From positions 5,970,738-6,034,737 of the forward strand of contig JBCNJP010000017.1 in the NCBI GenBank assembly GCA_039602395.1: a stretch of 64,000 bases of DNA, read 5' to 3'. Below, in pieces: positions 45,184-55,596 of this stretch (within the stretch, counting starts at the first letter, position 1; each line of letters begins with the position of its first letter). The notes beneath the pieces are model-generated. The model was not told where the DNA came from. It saw only the letters and a program-made list of their open reading frames with translations, and made no database searches. Origin of the DNA: Deinandra increscens subsp. villosa (taxonomy: Eukaryota; Streptophyta; Magnoliopsida; Asterales; Asteraceae). Made by a program: the position numbers and the translations under genes.

Positions 45184-47061
45184 ATGGAAGTAGAATGTAT
45201 GAAATCCTGCATGAAAAAACTCGCAATTTGGTACACCCCCAATTTCAAACCCATCATCACCCACGACGAGCTCGATCACATCATGTCCACTCTCGGATTC
45301 CTCCCCATGCCACCCGTTTCCGCCGCCGCACCCGCCGCCGCCTGGAAAGAGTACTCGTTTCCCGCCGCCGGAGCGTTTCTCTCCGATTCCGTATCTCCTC
45401 CCCCTCGCCCCCGCCTTCCGTATCCCAGAATCGACGGATTACATGTCGAAACTTACCGCTCGTTTTTGGAAGCCCTAGATTTTTACCTCCGGATGAACAA
45501 TTTATCTGATCTGTTTCATATTCGGTAAGTTTCCGTTTTCCGTTTTCCGATTTCTGTTTTCCGTTTTCTGTTTTTCCCCTTTTTGTTATTTTAGAAAATT
45601 GTGAATGTATAAGGTGATAATCTGCAATCAATGTTGAAAAGGAGCTCTTGCTGTTGATTATGAATTTATGAGGCTCTAATTTTATGAATTAGTTGTTGTT
45701 TGACTGATTTGACTTTGATTGTGATTTTGACTGCTCAAAAGTCAAAATTGTGTCTTTTGACTTTGGATTGACTTGGGTTTAGACAAATTTAGAATCAGTT
45801 CCAACTGGAATAAGTGTTATGAAATCACTACTTGTGATATACTGTTAATTTTGTTACCAAAAGCCTATCACCACTTTCAATTTTTGCCTTTAAAAGGGCT
45901 CTAGGGTTTGACCCCAAATTTAGCCCCTTTTTAGTAATCAAGATTTATGCACTTGAACCTCTTTAAGTGGTAACTGATTGAGTCCCTCTAGAGTGGTCAC
46001 ATGTTCAAAATCAAGCTTCCACTTGTTTTCTCCCTTTAATCCCTGAGCCATCTGACATAAGCTACATTTTATCTGATCCTATTGGTTAGCAGGGTATAGG
46101 TAGGATCTCTGTTTTCGTGGTTAAAATAAAAAAGACGTGTTTGCTTGTTGAGGCTCACATTCTTAAAAAGCAGTTCAAGCTCAGATCTAATTTAGTTGGT
46201 AGTTAAAACAAAAAGTTGTTGTTTGACTGCTTTGACTTTGATTGTGGTTTTGAAAGCTCTAAAGTCAAAGTTATGTCTTTTGACTTGGATTGACATAGGT
46301 TTAGACATTTTTTTAATCAGTAACAACTAAAATAAGTCTTGCTGCAATCACCACTTGTGATCTAATATTAATTTTGTGCCCAAAAACCCATCACCAATTT
46401 CAATTTTTGCCTTTAAAAGGTACTAGGGTTGACTCCAAATTTAGCCCCTTTTTAGTAATCAAGATTTATGCACTTAAACCTCTCGGTAGCTGTGACCGCT
46501 AGAGTCCCTCTAGCAATGATATGGCTGGTCTCGCGTTCAAATCAAGCTTCCCACTTGTTTTCTCCCTTTAATCCCTGAGCCATCTGGCATAAGCTATATT
46601 TTATCTGACCCTATTGGTTAGCAGGATATTGGTAGGATCTCTAATTTTTTTGTGGTTAAAATAAAAAAGAAGTGTTTACTTGTTGAGGCTCACATTCTTA
46701 AAAAGCAGTTGAGCACATTCAATTCTTGTTTTCATGATGGTTTTACTTGTGAATGTTCAATCACATCAACAATCAATGATAGAGAGATGATTAGATGAAC
46801 TCATGAACCAATTCTTTGTAAGAGTTATTGTATATTTGTGTGTTTAAGTTGGTAATCAAGTCATATACTGAACTTGTTTTTAGGGGAATGCCATTGCACC
46901 ATGCTCACGACAGGCGGCACAAGTGGCTGCGAATGATTGGAGACGATATAGTGTATGTGTACCGAGATGGGACATTGGACTTGTCAACAACGTACAAGAA
47001 TGCCGACAGTGATTGGAATCCGGTTTTGCGCATTGTTCCTTGGAAAAACAAGATGTTATAG
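45184..47061 (+). CDS. Two-exon gene of unknown function (172 aa)
   Basis: Exons 45184-45524 and 46884-47061 join across a 1359-nt intron (ATTCG then GTAAGT; TTTTTAG then GGGAATG) to give 172 residues. The protein begins MEVECMKSCMKKLAIWYTPN and continues PIITHDELDHIMSTLGFLP, a Pro/Ala-rich linker (45310-45430), YPRIDGLHVETYRSFLEALD and FYLRMNNLSDLFHIRGMPLH. The second exon encodes RHKWLRMIGDDIVYVYRDGT and LDLSTTYKN...RIVPWKNKML. The alternation of conserved-looking blocks and a low-complexity linker suggests a real protein, but I recognise no catalytic motif or named domain. The ATG at 45184 is preferred over the in-frame ATG at 45055, because that extension would translate a pentanucleotide repeat whose length changes would break the frame. 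Confidence 0.72.
45693..46707. repeat. ~500-bp tandem duplication inside the intron
   Basis: 45693-46173 and 46211-46707 are direct copies (GTTGTTTGACTG, TTTGACTTTGATTGTG, AATCAAGATTTATGCACTT, TTGAGGCTCACATTCTTAAA). Divergence is perhaps 10-15 percent with small indels, so the duplication is old. Confidence 0.9.
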
Positions 47062-47960
47062 TAGTGTAAGTAAGTATATAGTTCACCATGTTGATGCCCT
47101 CCTTTTGTTATATCAGAGTATCAATGTATTATGTATGAAGACTTTTAAGGTTAGGGAGGTTTTGTTAGATCGATAGATCAGTTTGGTTTGGGAATACATG
47201 AAAAGGTTGAAAGTGTGGTTTAAATTTATTTTGTTTTTCATGATTGTGGTTGTTATGTTTATTCAAGAGATTAATATGGCAAGTAAAGCCTGATAAATTA
47301 GTATTCCTTTATTTTATTTAGTGTAAATTACAAATATGTTTATTGGATTTTAATAAATCCAACCGCTGCCTATTGACTAATAATAATTCCACCTTTGTTT
47401 TTTCCATACAATAAATACAACTTTTTTACTATTGAGAAATAACAAACCTTCGTTAAAAAGAGTTAACCTCCGTTAAAATAAGTTAAATCTTTGATGACTC
47501 TTTTTAACTCTTTTAAAGATGGGGCATTGACATGCTTCTATCGGAGATGGCGGAGCTGAGTTGATGCTCTAAACATTTCAGCTCAAATGAGTCGTAAAGA
47601 GAACTTCCACAGTCCCTAAGAATAAACATTTCCATCCGACCGCTTACGGAGATGGTTTTCCCTTAAAATGGATTCTACTGGTGTAAATAGTCTTTAGTTG
47701 AACATTCCAAAAAAAAAAAAAAATCCTCTAGGACAAATTAAATTGGTCTTTTCTTTCTCATTAAATATCATCTTCTCTCTCATCTCTTTACCATTTATCT
47801 TTTTCACCATCACCACAGCTCAATAACAATTACTCTATTAAAGGTTCTCATTACATTCATATTTGTTCGTAGCAAATAACCATCAAGATCTTCTCTTTTC
47901 TTGTCATTCTCTCTATCAATCATAGTAACATGGCCTATAAGATATTTTGTGAAGAGGCTT
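47062..47960. other. 3' UTR and intergenic DNA up to the second retrotransposon
   Basis: 3' UTR to about 47300, then AT-rich sequence with a short poly(A) run at 47710-47722. No gene. GGCTT at 47956-47960 is the left target-site duplication of the CRM-like element. Confidence 0.5.
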
Positions 47961-48363
47961 TGATACGGATTCGTACAAGAGGAAAGTAACCTAGGCTAAA
48001 ACCTAGCGGCGAGGACGCTTGGCCAACCAAGTCGTCGTCGACGGTTTGGATATCCGGCCAACCGGAATTATCACGAGAACAAAGTTTCAAAGAAACAATT
48101 CTTTTCTTAAATCACAATCAACAATCCAACCCTTTATTAACAATGTTTAAATAGGAAAACCAATGACAAGATAAAAACAAACTCTCTAAAGTTAGGAACA
48201 AGATAAACATTATCAAAAGAAAGAAATACTTAAAAATAATAAAGATAGACTTGTGGGGTTGGATTGGTTCGAAATTCCTCCAGCCGGATCCTAGCCACTT
48301 TCGGGTGGGCCGACTTCCGATGGACCTCCTGGCGGGTTATCATAATGGGTCGGATCCGTATCA
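47961..48363 (-). repeat. 3' LTR (403 bp) of the CRM-like element
   Basis: It includes the last 24 codons and stop of the gag-pol ORF. Differs from the other LTR at CTCTCTAAAG/CTCCCTAAAG and GGAACAAG/GGAAAAAG. Confidence 0.97.
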
Positions 48364-51300
48364 TCCTCCCCCTCTAAAATTTGACTCGTCCGCGAGTCAA
48401 CATCCAAGCTTTCACCATCGACATAAGGAGCGAGATCCGCCACGTTAAAAGTTGCTGAAACGTTATAGTGACCCGGTAGATCAATCTTATATGCATTATC
48501 ATTAATCTTCTTAAGAACCCGGAAAGGACCATCCGCCCGAGGCTGGAGCTTACCATACCGACCTTGAGGAAAACGATCCCGACGTAAATAAATCCACACC
48601 AAATCTCCCTCTTGGAACACAACCCGACGGCGATGCTTATTTGCCCGAGACTGATATTGGAGATTATGTTTAGAAATCTGTTCCCGAACTTGCTCATGTA
48701 ACTGCTGGATTTGTTGGACCCGGATATCCGCATCGGTACTAAGATCCACCTGATCGGCCAAAGGAGCCAAGTCGAGAGGAGTGAAGGGGTTGCGTCCATA
48801 GACAACCAAAAACGGGCTACGACCTGTAGAACTGTGGTTGGAGCGATTATAAGCAAATTCAGCTTGTGGCAAAGCGAGATCCCACTGTTTTGGGTGTTCC
48901 CCGACCAGGCAACAAAGAAGATTACCCAAACTTCGATTGGTTACCTTAGTTTGGTCGTCGGTCTGCGGGTGATGGGAACTACTAAATTGGAGCTTGGCAC
49001 CCAAGCGTTTCCATAAGGTCCGCCAAAAGTGACTCACAAATTTGACGTCTCGGTCTGACGTGATGGTCTTTGGGATTCCATGGAGCCGAACAATCTCATC
49101 AAAATATAACCGGGCAACCTGCGAGGCATCAAACGTTTTAGAACAAGCAAGAAAATGTGCCATTTTAGAGAAACGATCCACCACGACCATAATAGAGTCT
49201 TTTTTCCGTTGTGTCAATGGTAAACCGAGAACAAAGTCAAGGCTCACATCCTCCCAAGGTTTTGCCGGAGTAGGCAAAGGAGTATAGAGTCCCTGATTTG
49301 TACCATGGGTCTTTGCAATATGGCAAACTCGACACCGCTTCAGATTTTTTTCCACGTCTTTCACAATTTTTGGCCAAAAAAATCTTTCTCCAACAAGTGC
49401 AACAGTCTTTGTCCTTCCAAAATGGCCGGCCAATGCTCCCTGGTGGCATTCAAGAATGATGGCCTCGCGGTAGGAAGAGATCGGAACACATAATCGACGT
49501 CGGCTAAGAGCGTCTGCGACGGAGTTGGCGGTCCCTGCCTTGTGGCGAATGACAAACGAAAAATCTTGTAAGGTTTCAACCCATTTAGCATGCCTTGGGT
49601 TTAGCTTTGCTTGTCCTTGAATAAACTTGAGAGCTTGATGATCCGAGTATAAAACGAATTCCGCCGGTAACAAATAATGTCGCCAATACTCAAGACAACG
49701 AACGATTGCGTAAAACTCCTTATCATATGTGCTATACCGACGCCGTGTATCACTTAATTTTTCACTAAAATAAGCGATTGGTCGGTTGAGTTGGCTTAGG
49801 ACACCTCCAATTCCCAAGCCCGATGCGTCACACTCGACTTGGAAACACTGCTCGAAGTTAGGGAGGCCTAAGACAGGAGCTTCGGTGACAGCGGACTTCA
49901 ACATCTCAAAAGCATGCTGGGCAGCGTCGGACCAAACGAACTTGCTGGACTTTAAACATTCAGTAATCGGTGCGACGATGGTGCTAAAATTCTTGATAAA
50001 ACGCCTATAAAACGAAGCCAAGCCGTGAAAACTTCGCACATCATGGAGGGACTTTGGTGTCGGCCACGTGGTAATTGCCGAGACTTTGCTATTATCCATC
50101 CGAATGCCCTGTGACGAAACCAAATAACCGAGAAACATAACCTCTTGGGAGAAAAAATGGCACTTCTTTGGGTTAGCAAACAAGCGCTGCTCTCTAAGAA
50201 CGGTGAAGATTGCATGCAAATGAATGAGGTGTTCCTTCTCAGTTGGGCTAAAAACTAAGATGTCATCAAAGTAAACAACTACACTCTTGCCAATGAATGG
50301 TTTGAATATATGGTTCATGAGCCGCATAAAGGTGCTAGGAGCGTTGGACAAGCCGAACAGCATAACCATCCATTCATACAACCCATCCCTTGTCTTGAAC
50401 GCCGTTTTCCATTCATCTCCCGGACGCATACGGATTTGGTGATACCCACTACGTAAATCAATCTTTGAAAAAATCTGAGCACCATGTAAGTGATCGAGTA
50501 GGTCGTCAAACCGAGGGATAGGAAATCGGTATTTAATGGTGATTTTATTCACGGCACGACTATCAATGCACATACGAAAGGCCCCCCCGGGTTTTGGAAC
50601 GAGTAGAGCTGGAACGGCACATGGGCTCATACTTTCTCGGATCAGACCCTTTTCGAGAAGCTCGGTTACTTGTCGGTGGAGCTCAGCGAATTCCTTTGGG
50701 TTCATGCGGTAGGCGGGTTTGTTAGGAATACTTGCTCCTGGAAGAAAATCGATGCAATGTTGAATCTCTCGAACCATAGGTAAGCCAGGTGGGATTTCAT
50801 CCGGGAAGACATCCGCAAATTCCCGTAGAAGGGGCTGAACTATGGCTGGTGGTGTGTGGATTTCTGGATTCTGTTCGGCAACTACTACCCCAAACACACA
50901 CGTGTTATTAATGGACCGAGCAAGACCCACAAATTCATACTTCGAGACTAGCAGAGGGGGCGGCGGCTCGTCTTTTGGGTTAAGTGGAGCAAGAATAATG
51001 TGGAGACCATCCTTCTTGAATGTATACGTATTACGAAAGCCATCGTGTTTGACCTGCCGATCGTAAAGCCAAGGCCGGCCTAATAAAATGTGGCATGCAT
51101 CCATTGGAATAACCTCGCACCATAGCTCGTCGGAGTATTTGTTGCCAATAGAGAATTGGACGAGGCATTTATGAGTGACTTTAACGAGATTCCCTTTTTT
51201 CAACCACGTGAGTTGGTATGGGTCTGGATGAGCTTGCACCTGTAATCCTAATTTATCAACCATTGTAGTAGAGACCATGTTGTCACAACTCCCACTGTTG

Positions 51301-52559
51301 ATAATTACCTTACAAACTTTGTCTTTAACCGTGCATTGTGTTCGAAAGATGTTGTTACGAAGCCACGATGTGTCATCGTCTGGCGCAGCAGTGGTGGCGT
51401 TTAAGAGACGTCGAGTGACCAGCAGTTCACCCCGATCGGGATAGAGAACCTCCGTGTCTTGTTCTTCATCGGTGTCATAATTAGGCCCGGAGTCTTCAAC
51501 TAAGGCAAGTACCTGTTTATTTGGGCAGTCCCGTTTAAGATGGCCATAACCCTGACATTTAAAACAACGCAAAGCAGTAGACGAAGGTGTTGCTGTTGTG
51601 ACTGTCGGCGGAGTGACGGCTGGCGGGTCGGCTTTGATTGGGCCGGCCCGGGTGGTGTTACTTGGGCCTGCTGTTGCACGTGGGGTTTGGTAGGAACGGG
51701 CTGTTAGTTTTTTTGCTAGTTGTTTTTCCACCCGGAGTGCGAGCCTGCAAACATCATTGAAACCATAATATTGTTGGAGTTGGACCACATCAGCGATGTC
51801 GGGGCGTAAGCTACCCAGAAAACGTGCAACAACCTGTTCCTCATCTTCTTCTGCCGCACAACGCATACGCATGCGTTCGAACTCACTAATGAATTCGTCC
51901 ACTGTCATGGTGTTCTGCCTGAGGTTGTGATAATCCAGGTAGGCGTCTTGTTTGTAGGTAATGGGTAAAAATTTTGCCCGTAACAAACGTTTCATCTTGT
52001 CCCACGTGACTACTTTGTGTTTGCCCTCTCGGTATCGTTTGTCCTGCACATGATTCCACCACAACGAAGCATGTTTTTTTAATTTAATAGCAACCACTTT
52101 TACCTTTATGTTTTCTGGAATGTCGCGAAGGTCAAAGATGCGTTCCACTGTTTGAAGCCAATCCAAGAAATCATCCGGTTGAAGACTCCCTTCGAATTCT
52201 GGAATTTCAGTCCGAAGACCTAAGGACCGGATCTGGTCCGCCGGCTGTGTTGGCGGTGCTGGAGGAGAGCGGTGACGTCGGGGTGGTGAATACGGTTGGC
52301 GTGGCGGTGGAGTTCGATCCCTGTGGTGGCGGTGGGCAAAAAAATTGTCGAATTCCGGATCGTCTACGTATGTTCCTCCCACTGAATTTGTTGCTATACT
52401 CTCGTCCCTCCTGTCATACATAACAAAAGGATTGGTTTCGAGTTCACGAATCCGTTGACGAAGATGTTCAATCTCAGCGTCACGAGGATCACGTTCTCCC
52501 TCACCGTTACCTCCGGCGGCGAATCGACGGTGTTGGTGTTGGCGACTCCTTCCTGACAT
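48291..52559 (-). CDS. gag-pol: Gag-Pol polyprotein of the CRM-like element, with substituted catalytic residues
   Basis: Open frame of 1422 codons from the ATG at 52557-52559 (MSGRSRQHQHRRF); 16 further codons upstream lack an ATG. Domains: Gag (PDDFLDWLQTVERIF, KHASLWWNHVQDK), one zinc knuckle (CFKCQGYGHLKRDC), protease, RT (FSKIDLRSGYHQIRM, VVVYFDDILVFS), RNase H, integrase HHCC (CHQGALAGHFG ... CRVCHIAK) and a C-terminal GPF region (ADGPFRVLKKINDNAYK). Two changes matter. The protease active-site motif reads I-N-S-G-S, with Asn where a catalytic Asp is expected (codon 51297-51299). The integrase HPQTDDQTKVTNR motif has Lys where the third catalytic acidic residue is expected (codon 48945-48947). 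The frame is therefore complete but probably not self-sufficient. The last 24 codons are inside the LTR. Confidence 0.9.
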   Translation of the reverse strand: MSGRSRQHQHRRFAAGGNGEGERDPRDAEIEHLRQRIRELETNPFVMYDRRDESIATNSVGGTYVDDPEFDNFFAHRHHRDRTPPPRQPYSPPRRHRSPPAPPTQPADQIRSLGLRTEIPEFEGSLQPDDFLDWLQTVERIFDLRDIPENIKVKVVAIKLKKHASLWWNHVQDKRYREGKHKVVTWDKMKRLLRAKFLPITYKQDAYLDYHNLRQNTMTVDEFISEFERMRMRCAAEEDEEQVVARFLGSLRPDIADVVQLQQYYGFNDVCRLALRVEKQLAKKLTARSYQTPRATAGPSNTTRAGPIKADPPAVTPPTVTTATPSSTALRCFKCQGYGHLKRDCPNKQVLALVEDSGPNYDTDEEQDTEVLYPDRGELLVTRRLLNATTAAPDDDTSWLRNNIFRTQCTVKDKVCKVIINSGSCDNMVSTTMVDKLGLQVQAHPDPYQLTWLKKGNLVKVTHKCLVQFSIGNKYSDELWCEVIPMDACHILLGRPWLYDRQVKHDGFRNTYTFKKDGLHIILAPLNPKDEPPPPLLVSKYEFVGLARSINNTCVFGVVVAEQNPEIHTPPAIVQPLLREFADVFPDEIPPGLPMVREIQHCIDFLPGASIPNKPAYRMNPKEFAELHRQVTELLEKGLIRESMSPCAVPALLVPKPGGAFRMCIDSRAVNKITIKYRFPIPRFDDLLDHLHGAQIFSKIDLRSGYHQIRMRPGDEWKTAFKTRDGLYEWMVMLFGLSNAPSTFMRLMNHIFKPFIGKSVVVYFDDILVFSPTEKEHLIHLHAIFTVLREQRLFANPKKCHFFSQEVMFLGYLVSSQGIRMDNSKVSAITTWPTPKSLHDVRSFHGLASFYRRFIKNFSTIVAPITECLKSSKFVWSDAAQHAFEMLKSAVTEAPVLGLPNFEQCFQVECDASGLGIGGVLSQLNRPIAYFSEKLSDTRRRYSTYDKEFYAIVRCLEYWRHYLLPAEFVLYSDHQALKFIQGQAKLNPRHAKWVETLQDFSFVIRHKAGTANSVADALSRRRLCVPISSYREAIILECHQGALAGHFGRTKTVALVGERFFWPKIVKDVEKNLKRCRVCHIAKTHGTNQGLYTPLPTPAKPWEDVSLDFVLGLPLTQRKKDSIMVVVDRFSKMAHFLACSKTFDASQVARLYFDEIVRLHGIPKTITSDRDVKFVSHFWRTLWKRLGAKLQFSSSHHPQTDDQTKVTNRSLGNLLCCLVGEHPKQWDLALPQAEFAYNRSNHSSTGRSPFLVVYGRNPFTPLDLAPLADQVDLSTDADIRVQQIQQLHEQVREQISKHNLQYQSRANKHRRRVVFQEGDLVWIYLRRDRFPQGRYGKLQPRADGPFRVLKKINDNAYKIDLPGHYNVSATFNVADLAPYVDGESLDVDSRTSQILEGEDDTDPTHYDNPPGGPSEVGPPESG
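48364..48375 (-). promoter_or_regulatory. Polypurine tract of the CRM-like element
   Basis: AGAGGGGGAGGA on the minus strand abuts the 3' LTR. It lies within the coding frame, since the ORF continues into the LTR. Confidence 0.85.
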
Positions 52560-52572
52560 CCTGAGAAAACCC

Positions 52573-52587
52573 GAGCTCTGAATACCA
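52573..52587 (-). promoter_or_regulatory. Primer-binding site, initiator Met tRNA type, with one extra base
   Basis: TGGTATTCAGAGCTC lies two bases after the 5' LTR. It matches the usual TGGTATCAGAGC except for an inserted T. Confidence 0.7.
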
Positions 52588-52589
52588 CT

Positions 52590-52992
52590 TGATACGGATT
52601 CGTACAAGAGGAAAGTAACCTAGGCTAAAACCTAGCGGCGAGGACGCTTGGCCAACCAAGTCGTCGTCGACGGTTTGGATATCCGGCCAACCGGAATTAT
52701 CACGAGAACAAAGTTTCAAAGAAACAATTCTTTTCTTAAATCACAATCAACAATCCAACCCTTTATTAACAATGTTTAAATAGGAAAACCAATGACAAGA
52801 TAAAAACAAACTCCCTAAAGTTAGGAAAAAGATAAACATTATCAAAAGAAAGAAATACTTAAAAATAATAAAGATAGACTTGTGGGGTTGGATTGGTTCG
52901 AAATTCCTCCAGCCGGATCCTAGCCACTTTCGGGTGGGCCGACTTCCGATGGACCTCCTGGCGGGTTATCATAATGGGTCGGATCCGTATCA
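52590..52992 (-). repeat. 5' LTR (403 bp) of the CRM-like element
   Basis: Pairs with 47961-48363 with two differences seen by eye. Confidence 0.97.
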
Positions 52993-52997
52993 GGCTT

Positions 52998-55596
52998 GCT
53001 TTAAAAAATTGAAAATTTTATACTTCTAGAATAAATCTGACGGGTGCCTCGCCCCTACCCCACTGAGCTATACATGAATCCGGCCCTGGTTAGAAAACAT
53101 ACACAAAAATAATTAGTTTTGAGTTTTACGAATTTTTACATAAGAGATGATAAAAGAAGACATATTTTTTTACTTTCTTAGTAGTATGGTCTAAAAATAC
53201 ATACTTTTAAGTTTATTTTCGTGTTCAAAGGTTTGGGTGGAGGGAAAACAAATAGACGTATTTACTAAAAATCTTATTTATATATAATACAACACAAATT
53301 CATAGTTGAATAGTACTCTTTTTGGTTCTTGAAACTTAGCCACAACTTTTTGTTTTCTTGACAGTTTTAGTCCCTCATTGAGATTTTTCTTGACATTATA
53401 CTCTCATGACTCACAGATGTCTACTTCTCTTTTCTCTCTTCCGGCGCTTGGCATGCGACGGCGACTTCCTCTCAGTTTTCTGATCAGAATTCATAAGATC
53501 TCTCTCGATTCATTGTTCTCAATCTCTATAATCATCTCTCTCTCAACCGTTGTTCATGAACACCTCTGAGATTGAATTGTAAAAAGAGGGGTTTTCACAA
53601 ACCCTAACTTTTAAAGGTGGCTTGACCACAAATCGGAGCCGATGTTCATGACTGAGACAGAGATATCTATGTTTTAAGAAAGAGAATGTTGAGAAGAAAT
53701 ATGAATGTGAGAGTGATCAGATCTCATCGACAGTCGTGGTCGCTTAAATGTTTCGGTGAAATTGGCATGTCGCCGGTGGCTGTCGTTTGTGAATGGGTGG
53801 CATGCATGTCGCCGCCACTTATGTGGCTATTGGGTGGCTGCCGTTTGTGAATGGCTGTGATGGTGGAGTTGCTAGCGAGGCGTAACCTTTGTGTTTAACG
53901 CAGCCGCAATCCAATCTGAGCCCTTTTACAATTGAGTGGGTCATCATGTTTTTTGTGGCTCTCTCAGATCTGAGATGCAACAGTGACGATGGTCACCAAG
54001 ATCCGGTTTGTTTTCTTCGTCTGATGATTGGATGATTGGGTTATTGGGGATTCTGTTGTTCTCTCAGATATTAGATGTCAGCATTGACGATGGCCACCAG
54101 AATTCCGTTTGTTGCCACCGTCTGATGATTGGATTATTGTTGTTTTTATGCTCTCTCAGATGTAAAATCAGCTCTGAGTTGTACACATAATATGTACTGT
54201 GTATGCCGCATGTTTTTTTCTATTGGTGTACGTGGGCAGTGGATTTGTTGTGTCTTTGTACATACACGCGTACTCTGCTGTGATGATCTATATTGGATCT
54301 GATCCATGGTGTGATGATTGTTTGATTAATGCTGGTGTTCTTAGTTGTGGGGCTATGATGATCAATCTTGGATCTGAGCCATGGTGTGATGGTTATTTGA
54401 TAACTGCTGGTAGCGTTCGGTTCTATGTGGCTGTGATGATAATGTTCTGAGCCTTTTTTGGATCTGGAATGTTGATATTATAGTACTTGGCTATGATGTT
54501 TTCTGATTGTGGGGCTGTTATGATAAATCTTAGATCTGATTCATAGTGTGATGGTTATTTGGCCACTGTTGGTTGTGTTGAAATCGCTTATATGTGGTTG
54601 TGATGATAATTTTCTGAGCCTACATGCCTTTCTTTTTTTGGATCTGGAATGTTGGTAGTTATTACTTGGCTATGATGTTTTCTGATAAGAGGAAGGCGAA
54701 TATCCGCAACCGTTATTCAGATCTGAGCCTAACTAACATTTTCTTTTTAGTAGCTTTTTTTTCAAGTAGTATAACTATGTTACTTAAATTTGATAGGAAT
54801 CATTTATGCTGCACGTGTGGTTACACATGTGACTACTCATCAATCGAAAAGAGCTACAAGGTGTTAAAGAATACCAGGCCGGAGGTACTTTCACTAACAA
54901 AAAGTTTGTTATTAATATTTGCTAAGTTCGGTATGATAGCTTAATAGTTGAATCTTTCAAAAGGATATTTCATAGCTTTGATTCTCCTCTTCTTGGAGAC
55001 TTGGTTTTGTGATCTTTTGGTGATTTTGATTTGAATACAGATTTTGAGGGTGAATGGACTTGATATTGAAAGAGGGCTCATGATGGCACAACCAATTTCG
55101 CTTGCAAGTCTTCCCCATCAAAGGGTTAGATCTCTGGAATTTTCTATTTTTAATTTGGTTTGCAAGTTGCATTATTTGATGTTGAATTATATGTTCTCCA
55201 TCAAGATGTTGGTTCCTGTTGTTATTGGTTAGAGGGTTTATTTATTTATTTAATACATTTAAGGTAGAAAGTTTGTTGTGTTGATGTTATGAAGGTTTTA
55301 TTCTTCCACATAAGGTGGCTATTAGGGTTGTATGGTGTATTGAGGGAGAAATTCTCAGATAAAGGTTACTGGATTGACTGTCCTCTTGCGGTTTCTGCTC
55401 AGAAACTCATAGTGCAGCTTTGCTCTCTCACATGAACTATATGTCCATCTGGTAACCATTTCATCTTTTAAGACATGTAAAATTTATGTTCCTGTTGGGT
55501 TATTTACTATTTAGTATCACATGCCTTTGTTATGCCGTTTAGTATCTTAGATCTCTGTATGTTTAGCGCCGTATAGAACAGGTTGCCTTTTCGTTG
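52998..55596. other. Intergenic, degenerate repeats, no supported gene
   Basis: 53962-54131 holds two diverged ~98-bp units, each starting CTCTCAGAT and ending CGTCTGATGATTGG. 54280-54680 holds repeated phrases such as GATCTGAGCCATGGTGTGAT and GGCTATGATGTTTTCTGAT. Around 54800-55130 two open stretches (TCGYTCDYSSIEKSYKVLKN and RGLMMAQPISLASLPHQRV) look protein-like but match nothing I can name. They could be captured gene fragments. Confidence 0.4.

Larger units (their letters stand above)
47961..52992 (-). mobile_element. CRM-like Ty3 chromovirus LTR retrotransposon, 5032 bp
   Basis: Minus-strand element with LTRs at 47961-48363 and 52590-52992 (403 bp each; two differences seen), termini TGATACGG...CCGTATCA, and 5-bp duplication GGCTT on both sides (47956-47960, 52993-52997). 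The pol frame runs into the 3' LTR, an arrangement known for CRM centromeric chromoviruses. Gag words (PDDFLDWLQTVERIFDLRDI) also fit that clade. Clade is tentative. Confidence 0.93.

Noticed and set aside
53030..53090. tRNA-like A box on the minus strand (TATAGCTCAGTGG)
   Set aside because: No B box at proper spacing and no acceptor stem; the adjoining CAGGGCCGG looks more like a transposon end.
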